Shown here: positions 10,156-18,448 of the stretch, one piece after another | Position numbering within the stretch: position 1 is the first letter of the stretch | Layout: every line of letters starts with the position of its first letter | Assembly: GCA_019116485.1 (NCBI GenBank) | Contig: DXBO01000141.1 | Coordinates: forward strand, 1 to 36,290 | Source: Candidatus Gemmiger excrementavium | GTDB taxonomy: Bacteria; Bacillota; Clostridia; Oscillospirales; Ruminococcaceae | Length of the DNA stretch: 36,290 bases | Reading direction: 5' to 3' | The notes under the pieces: model-generated | Database searches by the model: none | The model's input: only the letters and a program-made list of their open reading frames with translations | Told to the model about the DNA's origin: nothing | Made by a program: the position numbers and the translations under genes

Positions 10156-10184
10156 TTGCAATTCCCTGCGCAGACTGCTATACT
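10156..10184 (+). promoter_or_regulatory. Promoter for the OadB-like operon
   Basis: TTGCAA (10156-10161)-N17-TATACT (10179-10184); predicted TSS near 10191, leaving a leader of about 200 nt. Confidence 0.75.
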
Positions 10185-10191
10185 ATGCTGT

Positions 10192-10304
10192 AAGGGAAAA
10201 GGGAGTAAGCGGCGTGCGCCCGTGCCATCACCGGTGCCGCGTATGATTCCGTCATCACGGGTGTGTGTACCCCGGTTTCATGCTCAAACACTGAGACTTT
10301 TGCC
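10192..10304 (+). ncRNA. yybP-ykoY-type (Mn2+) riboswitch aptamer
   Basis: Signature order AAAAGGGAGTAAGC ... CCGTCATCACGGGT...ACCCCGGTTT ... CTGAGACTTTT matches the remembered yybP-ykoY consensus (AGGGGAGUAGC ... GUCGUCA ... CACCGGC ... AGACCUUU); P1 5' GG-AAAAG pairs with 3' CUUUU-CC. Confidence 0.78.
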
Positions 10305-10344
10305 GACGTACTGGTGTGCGCCGCGGCAGGGGTCTTTTTCTTTT
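10295..10344 (+). terminator. Riboswitch expression-platform intrinsic terminator
   Basis: GACTTTTGCCG (10295-10305) pairs over 11 positions (with G.U pairs) with CGGCAGGGGTC (10324-10334), followed by TTTTTCTTTT; its 5' arm contains the whole P1 3' strand. Confidence 0.75.
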
Positions 10345-10391
10345 GCCCTTTGCCGACACACCCCGATTTATCCGATGGGAGGGTCAATGTT

Positions 10392-11525
10392 ATGAACGTA
10401 TTGCAAACCTTTGCCGGGCTGTTCGCCAACTTCGGCAATCTGACCTGGCAGATGGTGGTCATGTGGATCATCGGCGGATTGCTGATCTACCTGGGCATCG
10501 TCAAAAAAATGGAACCCAGCCTGCTGCTGCCTATGGGCTTCGGCGCGATTCTGGTCAACCTGCCGCTGTCCGGCGCTATCACCCAGGGGGACACAGAAGG
10601 TCCCATCACCGCCTTATTTCAGGCAGGTATGTCCAACGAACTGTTTCCGCTGCTGCTGTTCATCGGCATCGGTGCCATGATCGACTTCGGCCCCCTGCTG
10701 GAAAAACCCTGGCTGATGCTGTTCGGCGCGGCGGCCCAGTTCGGCATCTTTTTCACACTGGTGGTGGCCGGGTTGTTCTTTGACCTGCCTGATGCGGCTT
10801 CCATCGCGGTGATCGGCGCAGCGGACGGTCCCACGGCCATCTTTGTGGCCAACACCCTGGGCAGCAAATACCTGGGCGCGATCATGGTGGCAGCCTACAG
10901 CTATATGGCCCTGGTGCCCATTGTGCAGCCGCCGGTGATACGGCTGTGCACCACCAAAAAGGAACGCCTGATCCGCATGCCGTACCAGAAAGGCAGCGTC
11001 AGCAAAACCACCAAGATTCTGTTCCCCATTGTGGTGACCATCGTGGCCGGGCTGGTGGCCCCCGCCAGCGTGGCGCTGGTCGGCTTTTTGATGTTCGGCA
11101 ACCTGATCCGGGAATGCGGGGTCCTCAACTCTCTGTCCGAGACCGCACAGAACGTGCTGGCCAACCTGATCACCCTGGTGCTGGGCCTGACGGTGGCCGG
11201 GCAGATGACCGCCGATAAATTCGTCAAGCCCGATACCCTGCTGATCCTGGCTCTGGGCCTGGTGGCGTTTATCTTTGATACCGCGGGCGGTGTTCTGTTC
11301 GCCAAGCTGCTGAACGTCTTCCTGCCTGCGGACAAAAAAATCAATCCCATGATCGGCGCGGCGGGCATTTCCGCCTTCCCCATGAGCGGCCGCGTGGTCA
11401 ACCAGATGGGCCTGGCAGAGGACAACCAGAATTTCCTGCTGATGTACTCCATCAGCGTCAACGTTTCGGGCCAGATCGCCTCGGTCATTGCCGGCGGCCT
11501 GATCCTGACCCTGATGAATCTGTGA
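10392..11525 (+). CDS. Sodium ion-translocating decarboxylase subunit beta (OadB/GcdB-like)
   Basis: MNVLQTFAGLFANFGNLTWQMVVMWIIGGLLIYLGIVKKMEPSLLLPMGFGAILVNLP...IGAADGPTAIFVANTL...GAAGISAFPMSGRVVNQMG; strong family hallmarks. Confidence 0.93.
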   Translation: MNVLQTFAGLFANFGNLTWQMVVMWIIGGLLIYLGIVKKMEPSLLLPMGFGAILVNLPLSGAITQGDTEGPITALFQAGMSNELFPLLLFIGIGAMIDFGPLLEKPWLMLFGAAAQFGIFFTLVVAGLFFDLPDAASIAVIGAADGPTAIFVANTLGSKYLGAIMVAAYSYMALVPIVQPPVIRLCTTKKERLIRMPYQKGSVSKTTKILFPIVVTIVAGLVAPASVALVGFLMFGNLIRECGVLNSLSETAQNVLANLITLVLGLTVAGQMTADKFVKPDTLLILALGLVAFIFDTAGGVLFAKLLNVFLPADKKINPMIGAAGISAFPMSGRVVNQMGLAEDNQNFLLMYSISVNVSGQIASVIAGGLILTLMNL

Positions 11526-11538
11526 GGAGGTACACACC

Positions 11539-11667
11539 ATGAACGTTACATCTCTGGCCACGACACTGCCCATACTGCTGGCGGGCATGCTGGGCATCTT
11601 TCTCGTCATCGGGCTCATCATCCTGGTGGTCTACCTGCTGCACAAGTTTACCGCTGGTGCCCGGTAA
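11539..11667 (+). CDS. Small single-TM protein, OadG (decarboxylase gamma subunit)-like
   Basis: Not in ORF track (42 aa): MNVTSLATTLPILLAGMLGIFLVIGLIILVVYLLHKFTAGAR; GAGGAGG SD directly upstream; starts 13 nt after oadB-like stop. Confidence 0.75.
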   Translation: MNVTSLATTLPILLAGMLGIFLVIGLIILVVYLLHKFTAGAR

Positions 11668-11690
11668 GCCGCCGTATTCCATCACAGCAC

Positions 11691-11729
11691 AAAAGCGCCG
11701 CCCCGGCCGGGGCGGCGCTTTTATCCTTT
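11691..11729. terminator. Bidirectional intrinsic terminator between convergent genes
   Basis: Perfect 32-nt palindrome AAAAGCGCCGCCCCGGCCGGGGCGGCGCTTTT with T-rich 3' flank. Confidence 0.88.
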
Positions 11730-11736
11730 TTTCGTC

Positions 11737-12585
11737 TTATTCTGCATTCTGCGAAACAAACACCACACCCACCGCACGGGGACCCACATGGGTGCCGATG
11801 GTGGCGCCGATCTGGCTTACATGCACATCGTTCAGCTTCAGGTTCTGGTGCAGGTAGTGGTTGACCGGGCCTGCCATGCCCTTGTCGTCGCTGTACAGCA
11901 CGGTGCAGCCATAGTCGGCATCCACACCGCCCATCTCGTCGATCTGCTTGAACATGGCCACCAGGGCACCGGGGCGGCCCCGCCCCTTACCGGCCAGCTT
12001 GACCGCGCCGTCATAGAGGGAGATCACCGGCTTGATGCCCAGGGCACCGCCCACCAGTGCTACGGCGGCAGAAACACGCCCGCCTTTCTGCAGATGTTTG
12101 AGGCTGTCCACCACGGCCACAATGCGCACCCGCTTTTTCAGCGATTCCAGTGCGTCCACGATCTCTGCCGCGGTGAACCCCTGGTCCCGCAGGCGCAGTG
12201 CCTCCCGCACAATGACGGCCTCGCCCTGGGTGGCAGTCTCGGAGTCAATGATATGGACGGGGACATCCACATCCCCGGCGGCCATGGTGGCACACTGGTA
12301 GGTACCGGACAGCTTCTGGGCCACCGTGATGACGATCATCTCGTCCCCGGCGTCGGCAGCATCGGTAAATGCCTCGATAAAGGCGGCGGGGCTGGGCTGG
12401 CTGGTGCGGGGCAGCTTGCTGTCGCTGGCCAGGCGGACGAAGAATTCGTCCTTGGTCATGGAGCCGTCATCCTCCTGGGAGGTGCCGTCCTCAAAGGTGA
12501 TAGCCATAGGCACAACGACCACACCGGGCTGTTCCAGTTCCCGGGCGGTCAGGTCGGCTGCGGAATCGGTGATGATGCGGATCAT
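11737..12585 (-). CDS. DegV family (fatty-acid-binding) protein
   Basis: MIRIITDSAADLTARELEQPGVVVVPMAITFEDG...TSQPSPAAF...ITVAQKLSGTYQCA. Confidence 0.95.
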   Translation of the reverse strand: MIRIITDSAADLTARELEQPGVVVVPMAITFEDGTSQEDDGSMTKDEFFVRLASDSKLPRTSQPSPAAFIEAFTDAADAGDEMIVITVAQKLSGTYQCATMAAGDVDVPVHIIDSETATQGEAVIVREALRLRDQGFTAAEIVDALESLKKRVRIVAVVDSLKHLQKGGRVSAAVALVGGALGIKPVISLYDGAVKLAGKGRGRPGALVAMFKQIDEMGGVDADYGCTVLYSDDKGMAGPVNHYLHQNLKLNDVHVSQIGATIGTHVGPRAVGVVFVSQNAE

Positions 12586-12635
12586 GGTACTTCCCTTTCC
12601 TTTGCATGTTGTTGGGTGGAAGCGGTAAAACGCCG

Positions 12636-14000
12636 CTATACGGTCTTTTCCTGTTCAAGTCCCAGCAGCCCCGCCGCCGATTCGGGGTCGAGCTGCTGTA
12701 CGGATTCCAGTTTGCGGGTGATGGCCCGGCTGCGCGGGCCGATGAGTTCCTCCAGGTCAGAGCCGGTCTGGTTCAGGTGGCGCTGCATCTGCTGCAGCCC
12801 GGCGCCGAACTTTTCGAACTCAGTCTTGACGGCCCCCAGAATATTCCACACCTCGCCGGAGCGTTTCTGGATGGCCAGTGTGCGGAAGCCCATCTGCAGC
12901 GCGTTGAGCAGCGCCGCCATGGTGGAGGGGCCCGCCACCGTGATCTGGTAGTCCCGCTGCAGTGTCTCGGTGATGCCGCTGGATACCACCTCGGCATACA
13001 GCCCTTCAAAGGGCAGGAACAGGATGCCGAAGCCGGTGGTATAGGGCACCTCGATGTATTTGTCGCGGATATCCTTGGCCTCCTGCCGCAGCACACTGTA
13101 CAGGGCCTTGCGCATGGCGGCGGTGGCCGCCGCGTCCCCTCGTTCCTGAGCGGCCTGCAGGTGGGCATAGGTATCGCCGGGGAATTTGGCATCAATAGGC
13201 AGCCACACGGTGCCGGATTGCCCCGGCAGCCTGACGGCAAACTCCACCCGGTTGTTGCTGCCGGGCACCGTGACCACGTTGCGCTCATACTGGCCGGGCG
13301 CCAGAATCTGTTCCAGAATGGCCCCTAACTGAACCTCGCCCAGAATGCCCCGGGTCTTGACGCCGGACAGCACCTGTTTGAGGCTGCCCACGTCGGCGGC
13401 CAGGTTCTGCATCTCGCCCAGGCCCTTGTAGACCTGTTCCAGCTGGGCGCTTACCGTGCGGAAGGAATCGTGGATGCGCTTTTGCAGGGTATCCTGCAAT
13501 TTTTCCTCTACCGTGCCGCGTATCTCATCCAGTTTTTTGTTGTTGTCGGCCCGGATCACATTGAGTCCCTGGACCAGGGCTCCCCGCACCCCGTCCAGGC
13601 GCACGGCGTTGGAGTCCTCCAGGTTTTTCAGGCGGTTTTCCAGCATGGTCAGCTGGGCCAGCAGGGCATCGTTGGCAGCTTTCTGCCGGGCAGCCCCCGC
13701 CCGGTCAATGGCCTCCAGCCGGGCGGTGGACGCCGCCGCGCTCTGGCGCTGGTTTTCCCCCAGCAGGGCAGAGAAATCCCGCAGACTGGCCGAAGTAGTG
13801 CGGGTGGTTTCCCCCTGCATGGCCCGCAGCTGTTCCGCCAGCAGGTCGGTTTCCTCCTGCAGCACCGGGGTCATGGCGCGCACAAAATCCTCGGCGGTGT
13901 CGGTACGCCGGGCGCTTTGCCGGGTGCGCACCAGCAGCACCACCAGCAGCACATCCCCTAGCAGGGCCAGCGCCAGCAAGACATAATAGATCCAGTTCAT
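12636..14000 (-). CDS. rmuC: DNA recombination protein RmuC
   Basis: N-terminal TM, coiled coil, and RGILGEVQLGAILEQILAPGQYERN...VEFAVRLPG...LPIDAKFPGDTY motifs. Confidence 0.93.
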   Translation of the reverse strand: MNWIYYVLLALALLGDVLLVVLLVRTRQSARRTDTAEDFVRAMTPVLQEETDLLAEQLRAMQGETTRTTSASLRDFSALLGENQRQSAAASTARLEAIDRAGAARQKAANDALLAQLTMLENRLKNLEDSNAVRLDGVRGALVQGLNVIRADNNKKLDEIRGTVEEKLQDTLQKRIHDSFRTVSAQLEQVYKGLGEMQNLAADVGSLKQVLSGVKTRGILGEVQLGAILEQILAPGQYERNVVTVPGSNNRVEFAVRLPGQSGTVWLPIDAKFPGDTYAHLQAAQERGDAAATAAMRKALYSVLRQEAKDIRDKYIEVPYTTGFGILFLPFEGLYAEVVSSGITETLQRDYQITVAGPSTMAALLNALQMGFRTLAIQKRSGEVWNILGAVKTEFEKFGAGLQQMQRHLNQTGSDLEELIGPRSRAITRKLESVQQLDPESAAGLLGLEQEKTV

Positions 14001-14082
14001 AAAAAATCCTTCTGCCTGCCTGGTGCCAGTATAGCACATCAGGCAGCCGATACCAAGTACAGTTGTCTAAAGTTGGCCTTGT

Positions 14083-14469
14083 TCAGTGCAGGAGCAGCAG
14101 TGCCACCCCTACCAGAGCCATGCTGGCGGCCAGCACCTCGGTGCCGGGGCTTTTGCGCTCTACAAGAGGACGCGCCGGGTTGTACCACACCAGCACGCTT
14201 TTACCGGTGCGGTCCGAGCGGTCAAACCAGAAAGAATCGTTGGTCTCCCGCTCCAGGCGCTCGCCGTCCGCATACAGTTCCACCAGGTAGCGGTATCCGC
14301 CCGCCCCGTTCCGGGGGCTGGTACTGCCGGCTTTGCGGCACTGCAGAATCCGCCCCGGCAACAGCTGCGCCCCACGCACCGTGCGGTATTTTTCCCACAG
14401 GGTGGCAGCAGCCAGCACCAGCAGCGCCGTGCCCAACAGACGGTAAAAAATCAAAAGTCCAATCGGCAT
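14083..14469 (-). CDS. DUF3592-like membrane protein
   Basis: 128 aa with TMs at both ends and a soluble beta-rich middle (GRILQCRKAG...YRYLVELYADGE...VLVWYNPARP). Confidence 0.6.
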   Translation of the reverse strand: MPIGLLIFYRLLGTALLVLAAATLWEKYRTVRGAQLLPGRILQCRKAGSTSPRNGAGGYRYLVELYADGERLERETNDSFWFDRSDRTGKSVLVWYNPARPLVERKSPGTEVLAASMALVGVALLLLH

Positions 14470-14606
14470 AACTTCCCTTTCCCGGCGCCTGGCAAGCAGG
14501 GCGCGCGGCCTCTCTACTTATATAATATTATAATACCCTGCTTTGGCCAAACGTGCAAGTGCCTGCCGGCAAATTGCGGGCGGCCTTGCTTTCCCGGTTT
14601 AAAGTA

Positions 14607-14635
14607 TTGACTAAATTGGGCACATTTGCTAGAAT
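14607..14635 (+). promoter_or_regulatory. Promoter upstream of the TrpR-like gene
   Basis: TTGACT-N17-TAGAAT. Confidence 0.65.
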
Positions 14636-14693
14636 AGTTTTATGAATGACCCCGACTTAAAAACACTTTCAACAAAATCAAAAGGAGGCGCCT

Positions 14694-15008
14694 ATGCGCC
14701 CTGAAAACCCGCAACCTAAAGAGCGGGACACCGCCCTGTATGAGGCGATCCTGCGGCTCAACGACCTGAAGGAATGCATCCGCTTTTTTGACGACCTGTG
14801 TGCCGTAACTGAACTGCGTACCATGGAGCAGCGCTATGCCGTAGCCGGCTGTCTGCTGCAAGGCAAGGTGTACAGCGAGATAAGGCGCCAGACCGGAGCG
14901 TCCAGCGCCACGGTCAGCCGTGTCAACCGCATGCTCAACTACGGCACCGGCAGCGTGGCTGCCAGCGTCCGGTACGACCTGGAACACCTGAACCAAGACA
15001 ACGAATAA
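14694..15008 (+). CDS. TrpR-like protein, YerC/YecD family
   Basis: LYEAILRLNDLKECIRFFDDLCAVTELRTMEQRYAVAGCLLQGKVYSEIRRQTGASSATVSRVNRMLNYG. Confidence 0.92.
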   Translation: MRPENPQPKERDTALYEAILRLNDLKECIRFFDDLCAVTELRTMEQRYAVAGCLLQGKVYSEIRRQTGASSATVSRVNRMLNYGTGSVAASVRYDLEHLNQDNE

Positions 15009-15020
15009 GGAGGAGCTGCC

Positions 15021-16070
15021 ATGTCCGTTTCCATTACCCCTTTCGGCAAGACCACCGACGGGATTCCCGTACAGCAGGTCGTGCTGAAAAATGAAAAACT
15101 GGAGGTCCAGCTGCTGACTTATGCGGCGGTGATCCACAAAATCCTGGTGCCGGACCGCAAAGGGCACCCGGTGGACGTGGCGCTGGGTTACCAGACCGTG
15201 GCCGATTACGAGATCAACACCGACAGTATGGGCGCCGCCGTGGGCCGGTTCGCCAACCGCATCGGCGGGGCCCAGTTTCCCCTGTATGAAGAGATCATCC
15301 ATGTAACGGTCAACCAGCAGGGCAACTGTTTGCACAGCGGCCTGCACGGCTTTAACCGCACCGTGTTTGACGTGGAGCCCACCCCCGGCGAGACAGACAG
15401 CGTGACCATGACCGCCCACAGCCCCGACGGCACCGACGGTTTCCCCGGCAACCTGGACCTGGAGATTCAGTACAAACTGGTCAAGAGCGGGCTGATGATC
15501 CAGTATACCGCCACCACCGACGCCCCCACCGTCTGCAACATGACCAACCACAGCTACTTCAACCTCAACGGCCACAACAGCGGCACCGCTCTGGGCCACC
15601 GGGTCTGCGTGGATGCCGATGCTTACCTGGAGGCCGACAGCACCAGTGTGCCCACCGGCCGCAAACTGCCCGTGGCCAACACCCCCATGGATTTCACCGA
15701 GGAAAAGACCCTGGGGCTTGACATTGAGGCAGACTACCCCGCCTTGAAGCAGGCCAAGGGGTACGACCAGTGCTACATTATCCGGGACAGCGGCCTGCGC
15801 CACGCCGCCTGGGTGACCGGCCCCCAGACCGGCATCCGCATGGAAGTGCTGACCACCCTGCCCGGCATGCATCTGTATTCCGCCAACTACCTGGACCCCG
15901 AGACCCCCGGCAAAGACGGCGCCCAGTATCACCCCAGAGATGCGGTCTGCCTGGAAACCGAAGAATTCCCCGACGCTCCCAACCATCCTGATTTTCCCGA
16001 TACCACGGTGCTGCCCAAGACGCCCTACAGTTCCACTACCATTTATCGCTTTGACATCGCGCCGGAATGA
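15021..16070 (+). CDS. galM: Aldose 1-epimerase (galactose mutarotase)
   Basis: ALGYQTVADYEINTDSMGAAVGRFANRIGGAQF...NCLHSGLHGFNR...MTNHSYFNLNGH...AVCLETEEFPDAPNHPDFP. Confidence 0.95.
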   Translation: MSVSITPFGKTTDGIPVQQVVLKNEKLEVQLLTYAAVIHKILVPDRKGHPVDVALGYQTVADYEINTDSMGAAVGRFANRIGGAQFPLYEEIIHVTVNQQGNCLHSGLHGFNRTVFDVEPTPGETDSVTMTAHSPDGTDGFPGNLDLEIQYKLVKSGLMIQYTATTDAPTVCNMTNHSYFNLNGHNSGTALGHRVCVDADAYLEADSTSVPTGRKLPVANTPMDFTEEKTLGLDIEADYPALKQAKGYDQCYIIRDSGLRHAAWVTGPQTGIRMEVLTTLPGMHLYSANYLDPETPGKDGAQYHPRDAVCLETEEFPDAPNHPDFPDTTVLPKTPYSSTTIYRFDIAPE

Positions 16071-16093
16071 CCGGTTTGCCCCCATACAATCCA

Positions 16094-16131
16094 CCAGCCC
16101 GCCGGGTAATTCCCGGCGGGCTGGCTTTTTT
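16094..16131 (+). terminator. Intrinsic terminator after galM
   Basis: CCAGCCCGCCGGG-loop-CCCGGCGGGCTGG followed by CTTTTTT. Confidence 0.88.
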
Positions 16132-16140
16132 GCAGCGGTC

Positions 16141-17502
16141 TCAGATTTTGAGTATCGTCTTTGCGATATTGAAATAGACCAGCAGCGTGGTGGTATCCAC
16201 GATGGTGGTGATGAGGGGCGAGGCCATAACCGCCGGGTCGATCTTGATCTTCTCGGCCAGGACGGGCAGCAGGCCACCGATAAGCTGGGAAATCAGCACT
16301 GTGCAGGTCAGCGTCAGGCAGACCACCAACGCCACCGGCGGGGCGATGCGGTCAAAAAGCAGCATCTTGCCAAAATTGCACACCGCCAGCGTCAGACCGC
16401 ACAACAGCGCCACCCGGCATTCCCGCCACAGGATGCGGGGCAGGTCCCGGGGGGCGATATCCCCCACCGCCATACCGCGGATGATGGTGGAAGTACTCTG
16501 ACTGCCGGCGTTGCCGCCTGTGTCGGTGAGCATGGGGATGTAGGCGGTAAGCACCGTAACGGCGGCCAGGGCGCTCTCGTATCCGCGGATGACCATGCTG
16601 GAGAAGGTGGCGCTGATCATCAGGAAAATCAGCCAGGGAGCCCGGCTCTTGTACAAGTCCCACATGGACTGCTTGAAGTAGGGCTTGTCACTGGGGCCGA
16701 TGGCGTTCATCTTGGCAAAGTCTTCGCTGGCTTCTTCCTGCAGGATGGAGATCGCATCGTCGATGGTGACAATGCCCACCAGGCGCTTCTCGGCATCCAC
16801 CACAGGGATGGCCAGAAACCCGTACTTTTCAAACAGGTGGGAGACATCTTCCTGGTCGGTGGTGGTGGTCACGCTGACCACGTTGCTGTCCATCAGGTCG
16901 CGGATCAGACGGCCTGCGTCCTTTTCCAGCACCAGCGCCCGCAGCGAAACCACACCGATGAGGGTACGGTCCCGGTCTGTGACATAACAGTTGTTGATGG
17001 TTTCCTTGTCGAAACCGTTCTGACGGATGGTATCCATAGCCTTGCTCACCGTCATATCGGGGCGCAGTTCCATCAGCTCGGTGGTCATCACGCCGCCAGC
17101 AGAGTCCTCTGGGTACTGGAGCAGTTCGTTGATCATGCGGCGGGTCGCGGGGTCGGCCTGGGCCAGAATGCGCTTGACCACACTGGCCGGCATTTCTTCC
17201 ACCAGATCCGTCGCATCATCGACGAACAGTTCGTCCACCACAGCCTTCAGTTCCTTGTCGGTCAGACCGTCGATGAGATTCTGCTGGGTCTCGGGGGTCA
17301 GTTCGGCAAAAATTTCCGCCGCCAGGTCCTTGGGGCACAGGCGGAACAGCACCGGCAGTTTCTCCGGCGGCAGGTCCTCAAACACAGCGGCCAGATCAGG
17401 GGCGGGCAGGGTTTCCATCACGTCCCGCAGGCTCTGGTATTTCTTGGCGTCATCCAGGTGGGCCAGCATGGTCTTGAGGGTGAGGATCGCGGTATCAGAC
17501 AT
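16141..17502 (-). CDS. mgtE: Magnesium transporter MgtE
   Basis: MgtE_N (LPPEKLPVLFRLCPKDLAAEIFAEL), CBS pair, and DTGGNAGSQSTSTIIRGMAVG membrane signature. Confidence 0.95.
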   Translation of the reverse strand: MSDTAILTLKTMLAHLDDAKKYQSLRDVMETLPAPDLAAVFEDLPPEKLPVLFRLCPKDLAAEIFAELTPETQQNLIDGLTDKELKAVVDELFVDDATDLVEEMPASVVKRILAQADPATRRMINELLQYPEDSAGGVMTTELMELRPDMTVSKAMDTIRQNGFDKETINNCYVTDRDRTLIGVVSLRALVLEKDAGRLIRDLMDSNVVSVTTTTDQEDVSHLFEKYGFLAIPVVDAEKRLVGIVTIDDAISILQEEASEDFAKMNAIGPSDKPYFKQSMWDLYKSRAPWLIFLMISATFSSMVIRGYESALAAVTVLTAYIPMLTDTGGNAGSQSTSTIIRGMAVGDIAPRDLPRILWRECRVALLCGLTLAVCNFGKMLLFDRIAPPVALVVCLTLTCTVLISQLIGGLLPVLAEKIKIDPAVMASPLITTIVDTTTLLVYFNIAKTILKI

Positions 17503-17508
17503 AAAAAA

Positions 17509-17530
17509 GCTGCCTCCTTTCGGCGGCAGC
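17509..17530 (-). promoter_or_regulatory. SD-sequestering / terminator-like hairpin directly before mgtE
   Basis: Minus strand GCUGCCGCC-GAAA-GGAGGCAGC (GNRA loop, one G.A mismatch) followed by U6 then AUG; the hairpin contains the AGGAGG SD. Confidence 0.65.
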
Positions 17531-17730
17531 ACATCATGTATGGATTTGGGCAAAGCAAAGCACGCCCGGCCGTGCGCGATTTTTCACGCACAGCAAGGCT
17601 GACCCAAACAGAACAAGATGGCTGCCGTATGGGGAATACATCGGTTCACAGGACTGGGACTACTGGAAGCATCCACGACAACCACCTCGCTTTTCTCAGA
17701 ATTGGGCAGGGCACACCCCTACCCAACAAC

Positions 17731-17759
17731 ACTTTACCATTCACGGCAAGGTTCGTCAA
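17731..17759 (-). promoter_or_regulatory. Promoter for mgtE
   Basis: Minus strand TTGACG (17754-17759)-N17-TAAAGT (17731-17736); leader of about 220 nt. Confidence 0.6.
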
Positions 17760-17791
17760 CCCTTGCCGAAAAGATTTTACAAACGGCTCTT

Positions 17792-18373
17792 TTACATGAC
17801 CAGCTGGCGGAAATACTGCGTATTGACGCTGTGGTCACTTTCGGCCAGTTTGGCAATGCAGCCGTCCAGTGTACGGGCGATATCATCCAGGCTGCGCCAG
17901 GCCGCGGCCTGGGGTTTGACCTCCCGCTCCAACCAGGGGGCGATCTCTGTATGGGAGCAGGCGCCTTCGATCAGATAGGCACCCGGGCGGGCCGGCTGGG
18001 TCTGGGGCTGGTAGTCTTCGGCGCTGCCCAGAGTGGTCAGCACAAAAGCGCCCTTACGGTTGCGCCCGCCCACCAGCAGCCGCACCCCCACAGGCTGTAC
18101 CGCCACCTGGGGTGCCTTTTCGCACAGAATCTTGACCACTTTCTCCAGGGTCAGATACTGGGTATCGTATTCGTCCACCGCGTTGATGATCTGCACGGCG
18201 GCCAGGGCGTCCCCTGCAAAGCCCACCACCACGTTGCGGTTGATCTTGCGGACTTTGGGCAGTTCCTCGCTGATGACTTTGGGGCTGTCACCGGTGATGG
18301 GCTCCTCCACCAGACGGCCGTCGCTGACCATGGCGCAGAAACTCTCGCCGCAGACTGCTAAAATCGCGCTCAT
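17792..18373 (-). CDS. Ntn-hydrolase (proteasome/HslV-like) fold protein, function unknown
   Basis: MSAILAVCGESFCAMVSDGRLV...KVRKINRNVVVGFAGDALAAVQIINAV resembles the N-terminal strand/KI-x-xGFAGD layout of HslV/20S subunits. Confidence 0.5.
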   Translation of the reverse strand: MSAILAVCGESFCAMVSDGRLVEEPITGDSPKVISEELPKVRKINRNVVVGFAGDALAAVQIINAVDEYDTQYLTLEKVVKILCEKAPQVAVQPVGVRLLVGGRNRKGAFVLTTLGSAEDYQPQTQPARPGAYLIEGACSHTEIAPWLEREVKPQAAAWRSLDDIARTLDGCIAKLAESDHSVNTQYFRQLVM

Positions 18374-18448
18374 TGCATCACGTTCCTTTCTTTTCAGAGG
18401 CACAAAAACGGGGCGCGCCCCAAAGGCGCGCCCCTTCGTGCGTTACCT

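Noticed and set aside
17530-17730. M-box riboswitch upstream of mgtE
   Set aside because: Expected because of gene context, but the conserved M-box landmarks I know are not visible; left as an unassigned leader pending a covariance search.
15940-17799. 619-aa plus-strand ORF
   Set aside because: Runs antisense through mgtE and its leader; composition is that of a shadow frame.
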